A stretch of 11,761 bases of DNA, taken from the NCBI GenBank assembly GCA_002437565.1, contig DJQL01000067.1, forward strand, positions 1-11,761. Direction: 5' to 3'. Source of the DNA: Prevotella sp. UBA6387. GTDB taxonomy: Bacteria; Bacteroidota; Bacteroidia; Bacteroidales; Bacteroidaceae. The position numbers were made by a program, and so were the translations under genes. The notes beneath the pieces were generated by a model. That model saw only the letters and a program-made list of their open reading frames with translations, did no database searches and was not told where the DNA came from. Every line of letters begins with the position of its first letter. The stretch's first letter is position 1. Of the stretch, positions 5,661 through 11,761 are shown in pieces.

Positions 5661-6752
5661 CTATTTGCTTACTCCAAACTTGTAAATGGTTGTCTGCTTG
5701 TACCTCTCTCCTGGATTTAGAACAACCGATGGGAAATATGGACGATTTGGAGAGTCTGGGAAGTGCTGGCACTCTAAGCAGAAAGCGGAACGTTTCGGGT
5801 AAGTGGCTCCGTGCGTGCCCTTGAAGCCGGATAGGAAGTTGCCCGTGTAGAGCTGTACGCCTGGCTCGGTGGTGTACACTTCGAGTGTGCGGCCACTGAC
5901 AGGCTCGTATGCCTTGGCTGCCAATGAGAGCTCGCCTTCCTCTTTCTTGTTGAGTACGAAGTTGTGGTCAAAGCCTGTACCGTTCTTCACTTGCTCGTCA
6001 TCGGCGTTGATGTCGCGTCCTATTGGCTTCGCGATCCTGAAATCGAAAGGAGTGCCTTCAACTTTTCTTATCTCGCCTGTGGGTATTGAAACGTTGTCTA
6101 TCGGGAGATAGAAGTCGGCATTGATTCGCAGTTCTACGTTCTCAACCGAAGGCGTTGGGTTCGCGATGCCTGCCAAGGAGATGAAAGCGTGGTTTGTTAG
6201 ATTGATGATGGTCTTCTTGTTTGTCGTGGCGAGATAGTCGATGTGCAGCTCGTTGTCATCTGTCCAGGTGTACACCACCGTTACCTTCAGCTCACCAGTG
6301 TAGCCTTCCTCGCCGTAAGGTGAGACATAGTTCAGCGCGAGAGCGTGGTCGTTCATCTGCTCGGGCGACCAAACTTTCACGTTAAACCCTTTCTTGCCGC
6401 CGTGCAAGGAGTTTGGTCCATTATTGACAGCCACTTGGTATTGCTTGCCGTGCAAGGAGAACTTGCCTTTGGCTATGCGGTTGCCAAAACGTCCGATGAG
6501 CCTTGACAGATATGGCTCGGGCGAGTTTATGACATCTTGAATATTGTCGTGTCCCATGATGACGTTGCCCATCTTGCCGTCTTTGTCTGGGACCATGAGG
6601 GCCACGATAGCCCCACCATAGTTGGTAATGGCAACTTCATTGCCCTTGCTGTTTTTCAAGACGAAGAGATCCGTCTTCTTGCCATCTACTGTAGTCTGAA
6701 AGTCTTCACGCCTCAGACCACATACATTTGGTGTTTCTTCAGAGTTTGCCAT
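5661..6752 (-). CDS. galM: Aldose 1-epimerase (galactose mutarotase)
   Basis: The 363-residue enzyme interconverts beta- and alpha-D-galactose, supplying the alpha anomer to galactokinase. It is a single beta-sandwich domain with the family's active-site residues: the GRFGNRIAKGKF motif (87-98), His117 in NGPNSLHGG, the catalytic acid His188 in INLTNHAF, Asp262 in GFDHNF, and the catalytic base Glu327 in LECQHFPDSPN. Near His188 the usual Tyr-Phe-Asn-Leu is replaced by Phe-Ile-Ser-Leu, a conservative change. There is no signal peptide, so it should act in the cytoplasm. It is the first gene of the gal pair, has its own promoter at 6792-6822, and is followed 65 nt later by galK. Confidence 0.95.
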   Translation of the reverse strand: MANSEETPNVCGLRREDFQTTVDGKKTDLFVLKNSKGNEVAITNYGGAIVALMVPDKDGKMGNVIMGHDNIQDVINSPEPYLSRLIGRFGNRIAKGKFSLHGKQYQVAVNNGPNSLHGGKKGFNVKVWSPEQMNDHALALNYVSPYGEEGYTGELKVTVVYTWTDDNELHIDYLATTNKKTIINLTNHAFISLAGIANPTPSVENVELRINADFYLPIDNVSIPTGEIRKVEGTPFDFRIAKPIGRDINADDEQVKNGTGFDHNFVLNKKEEGELSLAAKAYEPVSGRTLEVYTTEPGVQLYTGNFLSGFKGTHGATYPKRSAFCLECQHFPDSPNRPYFPSVVLNPGERYKQTTIYKFGVSK

Positions 6753-6791
6753 ATGGATGTGTCTTTAGTTGTTGTTTCTTATAGTCTTTTG

Positions 6792-6822
6792 CAAAGTAAG
6801 TAAAAATAATTGAGAACGACAA
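6792..6822 (-). promoter_or_regulatory. Promoter for galM-galK
   Basis: On the minus strand TTACTTTG (6792-6799) matches the TAnnTTTG -7 element at all but the second base, and a TTG -33 element (6820-6822) stands exactly 20 nt upstream. A start near 6788 would give a leader of about 35 nt. No operator or inverted repeat for a repressor was recognised around it. Confidence 0.5.
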
Positions 6823-6833
6823 CTAAAACACGA

Positions 6834-6868
6834 AAATAATATGGTGTTTCTTATGTTAAATATTATTT
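6834..6868 (-). terminator. AT-rich inverted repeat at the folC stop, weak terminator candidate
   Basis: A 9-bp inverted repeat (AAATAATAT at 6834-6842, ATATTATTT at 6860-6868) overlaps the folC stop codon and encloses a 17-nt loop. On the minus strand it is followed by TCGTGTTTTAG. The stem contains only A-T pairs, so it is thermodynamically weak. Its position between folC and the galM promoter is what makes it plausible. Confidence 0.3.
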
Positions 6869-8144
6869 ATGGCGTGAGAAGGTCTGCTACGACATAGCTT
6901 GAGCCGCCGATGAAAACGAAGTCGTCGGGAGCGGCATCAGCAATGGCTTTATGGTACGCGTTGGCCACGGAACCGCAGTTGATGCCTTTCAAATGGTGTC
7001 GCTTGCCGAGCTCTGCCACTCTGTCAGCACCGAACGCCCTTTTCGACGTTGGCTGTGCCCAATAATACACGGCGTTCGTTGGCAGCAGGCTCATCACGGT
7101 GTCTATATCCTTGTCGTCTACCATGCCGAAGACTATTCTAAGGGTCTTGCAAGGCTGTCGCTTTATTTGCGGTGCGAGATATTGCCAACCGCCCACGTTG
7201 TGACCCGTGTCGCAGACGACGCGTGGTTTGTCGCACAGTGTCTCCCACCTGCCACGCAGTCTCGTCAACTTGCAGACATTGGCAAGTCCGCGTGTCATGT
7301 CCTTGTCGCTGATGGAGAATTTCTCTTTCAGAAAGCGCATGGCGGTGAGCACGGTGTTCATGTTTTTCTCTTGGTAGTCGCCTCCCAAGTCGCCATGGAC
7401 TTCCCCAAGGACAGTCGTTTGATAGTCTCTGCCTCCGTCCAGACAAGGCTTTGACGACAGTATCACGGTATGGTCTTGGGCGAAGACTATTGGCGCGTGG
7501 CACTCGTCGGCTTTTCTTTGGAAGCATGGACGGGTTTCTGGCAAATCCTCGCCAATGACCACTGGCACGTGAGGCTTTATTATTCCTGCTTTCTCTCCGG
7601 CTATGAGCGCAAGGGTGTTGCCAAGAAACTGCGTGTGGTCAAAACTGATGTTCGTGATTACCGACAGCTCTGGCGTGATGATGTTTGTGCAATCGAGCCT
7701 GCCGCCAAGACCGACTTCGATTACCGCCACGTCGACATGTTGCTCCTTGAAATAGAGAAAGGCCAATGCCGTGGTAAGCTCAAAAAAAGAAGGGTGGAGC
7801 GGCTCGAAAAACTCGCGCTCCTGCTCCACGAAGTCGATGACTCGCCGCTCAGGAATCATCTCCCCGTTGACGCGGATGCGCTCACGGAAGTCGACAAGGT
7901 GAGGCGAGGTATACAGGCCAACCTTATAGCCAGCCTCTTGTAGTATGGCCGCAATGCTGTGCGAACATGATCCCTTGCCATTGGTGCCGGCTATGTGTAT
8001 GGTCTTATAGGCACGGTGTGGGTGTTCGAAATGCTCATCCAGTGCCCTTGTCGTCTGAAGCCCAGGCTTGTAAGCCGAGGCTCCTACGTGCTCGAACACT
8101 GGAGTCGAGTTGAAAAGATACGAAACCGTTTCCTGGTAATTCAT
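6867..8144 (-). CDS. folC: Bifunctional folylpolyglutamate synthase/dihydrofolate synthase
   Basis: The 425-residue Mur-ligase-fold enzyme joins L-glutamate to dihydropteroate (making dihydrofolate) and extends the glutamate tail of reduced folates, using ATP, in the cytoplasm. The P-loop is HIAGTNGKGS (50-59). The TSPHLVDFRERI segment (79-90) and VIEVGLGGRLDCTN (141-154) follow, then VITNISFDHTQFLG with GEKAGIIK (183-190), whose Lys185 corresponds to the carbamylated lysine of the family. The C-terminal glutamate-ligase domain holds DTGHN (312-316) and ends with FVFIGGSSYVVAD. Length is normal. It lies 57 nt behind dnaJ on the same strand with no recognised promoter in the gap, so read-through from grpE-dnaJ is likely. 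Its functional link to the chaperone genes is probably only positional. Confidence 0.95.
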   Translation of the reverse strand: MNYQETVSYLFNSTPVFEHVGASAYKPGLQTTRALDEHFEHPHRAYKTIHIAGTNGKGSCSHSIAAILQEAGYKVGLYTSPHLVDFRERIRVNGEMIPERRVIDFVEQEREFFEPLHPSFFELTTALAFLYFKEQHVDVAVIEVGLGGRLDCTNIITPELSVITNISFDHTQFLGNTLALIAGEKAGIIKPHVPVVIGEDLPETRPCFQRKADECHAPIVFAQDHTVILSSKPCLDGGRDYQTTVLGEVHGDLGGDYQEKNMNTVLTAMRFLKEKFSISDKDMTRGLANVCKLTRLRGRWETLCDKPRVVCDTGHNVGGWQYLAPQIKRQPCKTLRIVFGMVDDKDIDTVMSLLPTNAVYYWAQPTSKRAFGADRVAELGKRHHLKGINCGSVANAYHKAIADAAPDDFVFIGGSSYVVADLLTP

Positions 8145-8201
8145 CTCACCCTTTCCTTTTTATATAAGATCTTCTCAGATGCCTCTGGTATATGATGCTT
8201 T

Positions 8202-9371
8202 CTAACAAGCGTTGAAGCGCTCTTTCAGGCGTTCAAAGATGTTTTTCTTTGTCGTGGTGTCGCCCTTGAAGTTCTCGCTGTCGCGCAGCTCCTCAATGGC
8301 TTTCCTCTCATCTTTGGTCAGTGTCTTCGGCACGAACACGCTTATGTTCACCACTATGTCGCCCTTGCCCGAACCGTACCCTTGCACGGCAGGCAAGCCT
8401 TTGCCGCGAAGACGCACGGTCTTGCCCGGCTGCGTGCCCGGCTCGATCTTCAAGGCCAGTTTCTTGCCCTCTATGGTCGGGACCTCAGCCTCGCCGCCGA
8501 GAGCCGCTGTCGGGAAGTCGAGCAGCAGGTTATATATGAGGTCTTGCTTGTCGCGGATGAAAGTGTCGCACTTCTCTTCCTCGATGATGACCTGTATGTC
8601 GCCAGGCACGCCATTGTGAGGGCCGGCATTGCCTTTGCCGTGTACGTTGAGCACCATGCCTTCCTCAACGCCGGCGGGAATGTTGATTTCCACCACTTTC
8701 TCGCCTTTCACCACGCCAGTGCCGCCGCAAGCCTTACACTTGTTCTTTATCACGGTGCCTTCGCCGTGGCACGTGGGGCATTCGCTTTGCGTCTGCATCA
8801 TGCCAAACATGGAGCGCACTGTGCGCGTCACCATGCCAGAGCCGTGACACGTGGGGCACGTCTCTGGCTTTGAGTCGCCTTCGGCGCCCGTGCCATTGCA
8901 CTTGTCACAAGTCACGTCCTCGCGCACCTTGAACTTCTTTGTCACGCCGCTGGCGATGTCTTGGAGCGAGAGCTTCACCTTGAGTCGAAGGTCGGAGCCA
9001 CGGTACACCCTTTGTGAGCCGCCTCCACCGAAGCCGCCAAAACCGCCGAATCCACCACTGTGGCCGCCGAATATGTCGCCAAACATGGAGAAGATGTCGT
9101 CCATGTTCATCCCTCCGCCTGAGAAGCCTCCGCCGAATCCGCCGCCGGGGGCGTTGAACCCGAACTGGTCGTACTGGCGACGCTTGTCTGGATCGTGGAG
9201 CACCTCGTAGGCCTCGGCAGCCTCCTTGAACTTCTCTTCCGCCTCCTTGTTGCCAGGGTTGCGGTCGGGGTGGTATTTGATGGCGAGCTTGCGGTAAGCC
9301 ACCTTTATCTCGTCTTCCGATGCGTTGCGGTCTACACCAAGCACCTCATAATAGTCTCTTTTCTCAGCCAT
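8202..9371 (-). CDS. dnaJ: Chaperone protein DnaJ (Hsp40)
   Basis: The 389-residue type I J-protein stimulates the ATPase of DnaK and delivers unfolded clients to it. The J domain (about 5-70) contains the essential His34-Pro-Asp36. A Gly/Phe-rich linker (about 71-118) includes the DDIFSMFGDIFGG segment found in many DnaJ proteins. Four zinc-binding CxxCxGxG repeats begin at Cys155, Cys172, Cys198 and Cys212, all intact, and form two zinc centres. The C-terminal substrate-binding domains run to about residue 350, with a short charged dimer-type tail. Length is standard. It starts 7 nt after grpE, so the two are co-expressed; dnaK is not in the window. No CIRCE-type heat-shock operator is visible. 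Confidence 0.97.
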   Translation of the reverse strand: MAEKRDYYEVLGVDRNASEDEIKVAYRKLAIKYHPDRNPGNKEAEEKFKEAAEAYEVLHDPDKRRQYDQFGFNAPGGGFGGGFSGGGMNMDDIFSMFGDIFGGHSGGFGGFGGFGGGGSQRVYRGSDLRLKVKLSLQDIASGVTKKFKVREDVTCDKCNGTGAEGDSKPETCPTCHGSGMVTRTVRSMFGMMQTQSECPTCHGEGTVIKNKCKACGGTGVVKGEKVVEINIPAGVEEGMVLNVHGKGNAGPHNGVPGDIQVIIEEEKCDTFIRDKQDLIYNLLLDFPTAALGGEAEVPTIEGKKLALKIEPGTQPGKTVRLRGKGLPAVQGYGSGKGDIVVNISVFVPKTLTKDERKAIEELRDSENFKGDTTTKKNIFERLKERFNAC

Positions 9372-9378
9372 GATCGTA

Positions 9379-9978
9379 TTACTGTCCTACTGCTACTTTG
9401 GCGTGGCGTATCACTTTGTCGTTGAGGGTGTAACCGGTCTGCACGCAGTCGATTACCTTGCCTTTCTTGTCGTCGCCCATACCTGGTACCATGGCGACAG
9501 CCTCGTGGAAGTCGGTGTCGAAGTCCTTGTCGTCGGTGTCAATCTTCTTCACGCCAAGGCTCTCCAAGGTCTTTACGAACTTGTTGAAAATCATCGTGAC
9601 ACCATCCTTGATTGCTTTCGGGTCCTCACTCTTGTCCTTGAGCGCGCGCTCAAAGTCGTCGAGCACGGGCAGCACTGCTTTCACGGTCTTCTCGCTGCCG
9701 TTGAGTATCAGCTCTGCTTTCTCCTTCAGCGTGCGCTTCTTGTAGTTGTCAAACTCTGCGAGCGTGCGTAGGTACTTGTCTTTCAACTCGGCAATTTCCT
9801 TGTTGGCTTCATCCAATGGGTCTTTGTCCTTATTCTCGTCAGCCTTGGTGCCAGTTTCTTCTGCTTGTTCCTTGGCCAGCTTCTCCTTCTTGTCCGAATC
9901 TTTTGTCTCTTTGGCTTCGGCCTCAGACTGCTTGGCCTGCGCTTTTATGTCTTTCTCTTTCTTTTCTTTTTCTGCCAT
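9379..9978 (-). CDS. grpE: GrpE, nucleotide exchange factor of DnaK
   Basis: The 199-residue cytoplasmic dimer releases ADP from DnaK and so resets the chaperone cycle. The first 55 residues are highly charged and low in complexity (Lys, Glu, Asp, Ala), longer than in E. coli but common in Bacteroidales. A long helix (about 55-95, containing AELKDKYLRTLAEFDNYKKR) forms the dimer stalk, then a four-helix region with VLPVLDDFERAL. The C-terminal beta domain carries the family signature: FHEAVAMVP (157-165) and GKVIDCVQTGYTLNDKVIRH (173-192), then AKVAVG. It is followed by dnaJ after 7 nt. A TAGCTTTG -7 element lies upstream, so the pair can be transcribed independently of the ABC-F gene. Confidence 0.95.
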   Translation of the reverse strand: MAEKEKKEKDIKAQAKQSEAEAKETKDSDKKEKLAKEQAEETGTKADENKDKDPLDEANKEIAELKDKYLRTLAEFDNYKKRTLKEKAELILNGSEKTVKAVLPVLDDFERALKDKSEDPKAIKDGVTMIFNKFVKTLESLGVKKIDTDDKDFDTDFHEAVAMVPGMGDDKKGKVIDCVQTGYTLNDKVIRHAKVAVGQ

Positions 9979-10001
9979 AATGCTATAACCTTTTTGTTAT
10001 T

Positions 10002-10009
10002 CAAAGCTA
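10002..10009 (-). promoter_or_regulatory. -7 promoter element for grpE-dnaJ
   Basis: On the minus strand TAGCTTTG is a perfect TAnnTTTG match, about 24 nt before the grpE ATG. No TTG or TTTG stands at 19-21 nt upstream, since that position falls in the preceding hairpin, so the -33 element is missing or degenerate. Confidence 0.45.
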
Positions 10010-10011
10010 AC

Positions 10012-10033
10012 AAAAACCGTGCCACGAGGTGGC
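10012..10033 (-). terminator. Hairpin directly after the ABC-F stop
   Basis: Immediately after the TGA of the ABC-F gene the minus strand reads GCCAC-CTC-GTGGC (10021-10033), a 5-bp GC-rich stem with a three-base loop. ACGG and a run of five T (10012-10016) follow. This resembles a short intrinsic terminator and separates the ABC-F gene from the grpE promoter. The short stem and the 4-nt gap before the T run keep confidence moderate. Confidence 0.45.
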
Positions 10034-11653
10034 TCATTCGTACATCTTGGCTTTTTGCTCCTTGATCGAATCGTCGTGCACGTATTCGTCATACGGCATG
10101 AGCTTGTCGATGCATCCCTTTGGCGTGAGCTCGATGATGCGGTCGGAAACGGTCTCTATGAGCTCGGTGTCGTGGGAAGAGAACAAGATGTTGCCCTTGA
10201 ACGCCACGAGGTTGTTGTTGAGGGCCTGTATCGACTCCAGATCGAGGTGGTTGGTGGGTGTGTCGAAAATGAGGCAATTGGCGTTTTGCAGTTGCATGCG
10301 CGCTATCATGCACCTCATCTTCTCGCCTCCCGACAGCACGTTGACTTTCTTGTCCACGTCTTCCTGGCGGAAGAGCATGCGCCCCAAGTATGACTTCATC
10401 ACCACCTCGTTGCCTGGGCCATATTGCGATAGCCAGTCGACGAGGTTCAAGTCCGACTGGAAAAACTTGGTGTTGTCCAGTGGCAGGTATGCCGTGGTGA
10501 TGGTCACGCCCCACTTGTAAGTGCCGGCCGCAGCCTCCTTGTTGCCGTTGATTATCTCGAAGAGGGCGGTCATGGCCTTGGGGTTATGGCTGAGGAACAC
10601 GACCTTTTGTCCTTTCTCTATGTTGAAGTTCACGTTGTCGAAGAGCACCGTCCCGTCCTCGTCGACGGCCTTCAGCCCTTCCACTTCCAGGATTTGGTTG
10701 CCCGGCTCGCGCTCCATCTGGAAGATGATGCCAGGGTATTTGCGGCTCGAAGGCTTGATTTCCTCCACGTTGAGTTTCTCCAGCATCTTCTTGCGGCTGG
10801 TGGTCTGGCGGCTCTTCGCCACGTTGGCGGAGAAGCGGCGTATGAACTCCTCGAGCTGTTTCTTCTTCTCCTCGGCCTTTATCTTTTGGTTCTGCGCCTG
10901 TCGCAGGGCGAGCTGCGAGCTCTCGTACCAGAAACTGTAGTTGCCGGCGAACACGGTCACCTTGCCGAAGTCGATGTCTATGGTCTGCGTCGACACGGAG
11001 TCGAGGAAGTGGCGGTCGTGGCTCACCACGAGCACGGTCTGGTGCTCGTCTATCTCGCCAAGGTAATCCTCAAGCCATTCCACGGTGTCGAGGTCAAGGT
11101 CGTTGGTCGGCTCGTCGAGTAGCAAGTTGTCTGGCTTGCCGAAAAGAGCCTTCGCGAGCATCACGCGCACCTTCTCGTTGTTTGACAGTTGCGACATCTG
11201 CTTCTGGTGCAAGCTCTCGTTCACTCCCAGGTTCTGCAAGAGCTGGGCGGCGTTGCTTTCGGCCTCCCAGCCGTTCATCTCGGCGAACTTCTCCTCCAGT
11301 TCCGCCGCGCGGTTGCCGTCTTCCTCGGTCATCTCTGGTTTCGAGTAGAGCATGTCGCGCTCTTTCATGTTGCTCCATAGGGCGTCGTAGCCCATTAGCA
11401 CGGTGTCCATCACCTTGTAGGAGTCGTACTTGAAGTGGTCCTGCTCAAGCACCGAGAGCCGTTCGCCCGGGCCCAGCTCTACGGTTCCCTTGTTGGGTTC
11501 CAAGTCGCCGCTGATGGCGCGGAGCAGTGTCGACTTGCCGGCGCCATTGGCCCCGATGACACCGTAGATGTTGCCACGAGTGAACTTGATGTTCACGTCT
11601 TTATAAAGCACACGTTTGCCAAACTGGATGGCAAGGTTGGTAAGTGTTATCAT
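10034..11653 (-). CDS. ABC-F family ATPase (YbiT/YkpA-like), two nucleotide-binding domains
   Basis: The 539-residue soluble protein has two ABC domains and no membrane segments, as in ABC-F factors that act on the ribosome. Residue numbers count from the ATG at 11653. Domain 1 has a full Walker A (GANGAGKST, 34-42), Q-loop Gln71, Walker B with catalytic Glu181 (LLLDEPTND), and switch His212; its signature is LSNNEK (156-161). A basic, helical linker (about 245-300, with IRRFSANVAKSRQTTSRKK) is the P-site tRNA interaction region of the family. Domain 2 has a good signature, LSGGEK (440-445), and His494, but its Walker A lysine is replaced by Met361 and its catalytic Glu by Thr465. A start at 11683 would add ten residues; the inner Met is preferred because relatives begin Met-Ile-Thr/Ser-Leu. 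Whether it protects ribosomes from an antibiotic or serves general translation is not visible; a housekeeping role is more likely. Confidence 0.9.
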   Translation of the reverse strand: MITLTNLAIQFGKRVLYKDVNIKFTRGNIYGVIGANGAGKSTLLRAISGDLEPNKGTVELGPGERLSVLEQDHFKYDSYKVMDTVLMGYDALWSNMKERDMLYSKPEMTEEDGNRAAELEEKFAEMNGWEAESNAAQLLQNLGVNESLHQKQMSQLSNNEKVRVMLAKALFGKPDNLLLDEPTNDLDLDTVEWLEDYLGEIDEHQTVLVVSHDRHFLDSVSTQTIDIDFGKVTVFAGNYSFWYESSQLALRQAQNQKIKAEEKKKQLEEFIRRFSANVAKSRQTTSRKKMLEKLNVEEIKPSSRKYPGIIFQMEREPGNQILEVEGLKAVDEDGTVLFDNVNFNIEKGQKVVFLSHNPKAMTALFEIINGNKEAAAGTYKWGVTITTAYLPLDNTKFFQSDLNLVDWLSQYGPGNEVVMKSYLGRMLFRQEDVDKKVNVLSGGEKMRCMIARMQLQNANCLIFDTPTNHLDLESIQALNNNLVAFKGNILFSSHDTELIETVSDRIIELTPKGCIDKLMPYDEYVHDDSIKEQKAKMYE

Positions 11654-11702
11654 AATCGCGATTCGTGTTATTTTTGTATTCAAAGAGTGTGGGACATAAC
11701 CG

Positions 11703-11740
11703 AAAAAAGACTGACCTCCATTTGAAGATCAGTCTTTTCT
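11703..11740 (-). terminator. Intrinsic terminator of the tRNA gene, possibly bidirectional
   Basis: A 10-bp perfect inverted repeat (AAAAGACTGA at 11705-11714, TCAGTCTTTT at 11729-11738) encloses a 14-nt loop. On the minus strand the right-hand arm runs straight into six T (11703-11708), a good U tract. The flanking A and T runs could also end plus-strand transcripts. It begins 1 nt after the CCA end of the tRNA. Confidence 0.75.
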
Positions 11741-11761
11741 GGTGCGTCCTTAGGGATTCGA
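11740..11761 (-). tRNA. 3' end of a tRNA gene (partial; isoacceptor undetermined)
   Basis: Read on the minus strand, the last 22 nt fit a tRNA 3' end exactly. They are six of the seven T-loop bases (TCGAAT, 11761-11756), the 3' T-stem strand CCCTA (11755-11751), the 3' acceptor strand AGGACGC (11750-11744), discriminator A (11743) and an encoded CCA (11742-11740). The missing 5' end should therefore begin GCGTCCT. The acceptor resembles some bacterial tRNA-Arg genes from memory, but the anticodon lies outside the window. A terminator follows directly. Confidence 0.78.

Noticed and set aside
6951..7943. Plus-strand open frames of 157-167 codons opposite folC
   Set aside because: The minus-strand frame carries all FolC motifs; the antisense frames show no family features, promoter or signal peptide.
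8145..8201. Separate promoter before folC
   Set aside because: No TTTG-type -7 element is present on the minus strand; a short AAGATCTT palindrome alone is not enough to call a regulatory site.
9001..9160. Repeat array of Gly codons in dnaJ
   Set aside because: This is the normal Gly/Phe-rich linker of DnaJ and needs no separate explanation.
10586..11122. Long plus-strand open frame of 178 codons opposite the ABC-F gene
   Set aside because: It lies fully antisense to a well-supported ABC-F gene, has a low-complexity Leu/Val/His/Glu-rich composition typical of a shadow frame, and no recognised domain.
11654..11683. Upstream ATG at 11683 as the ABC-F start
   Set aside because: The extra ten residues are not expected in the family, whose members begin just before the first beta strand, as the inner Met at 11653 does.
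11681..11700. Promoter for the ABC-F gene
   Set aside because: A TTTG is present on the minus strand (reverse of CAAAG at 11681-11685), but the preceding bases do not match TA and no -33 TTG is at 19-21 nt, so it was not listed as a feature.
1..11761. Defence system, prophage, insertion sequence or CRISPR
   Set aside because: No transposase, integrase, nuclease or repeat-spacer pattern was found on either strand; nearly all sequence is explained by housekeeping and envelope genes.

Overview
The window looks like a chromosomal housekeeping stretch from a member of the Bacteroidales, most likely a Prevotella-like genus. The evidence is that several upstream regions carry the Bacteroidetes -7 promoter motif (TAnnTTTG), start codons lack strong Shine-Dalgarno sequences, the proteins read like Bacteroidales versions of their families, and the base composition is moderate, near 50% GC by eye. 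I see no mobile element, CRISPR array, prophage or clear sign of horizontal transfer.

Left end, minus strand (1-1549): an ECF sigma factor is followed by a small single-pass membrane protein (probable anti-sigma factor) and two exported proteins, the last cut by the window edge. The spacing (2, 14 and 16 nt) and the promoter at 1576-1606 make this one operon. A plus-strand pair (1670-3341) diverges from it: a small two-helix membrane protein with a PH-like tail, overlapping by 11 nt a class C penicillin-binding protein of the PBP4/DacB type that trims peptidoglycan.

Middle, minus strand (3438-6752): an esterase-like/phytase-family beta-propeller protein, then galactokinase and aldose 1-epimerase. 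GalM and GalK are the first two Leloir steps: beta-galactose to alpha-galactose, then to galactose-1-phosphate. A promoter lies before galM, a 17-nt tandem duplication sits directly in front of the galK start, and a strong hairpin follows galK.

Right part, minus strand (6867-11761): folylpolyglutamate/dihydrofolate synthase (folC), the DnaJ and GrpE co-chaperones (7 nt apart), an ABC-F ATPase, and at the very edge the 3' end of a tRNA gene with encoded CCA followed by a terminator hairpin. No gene-free stretch exceeds about 120 nt. No clearly new multi-gene system is present. The most distinctive observations are the ABC-F protein, whose sequence changes all fall on one of its two composite ATP sites, the sigma/anti-sigma/exported-protein cassette, and the almost leaderless membrane gene opposite it.
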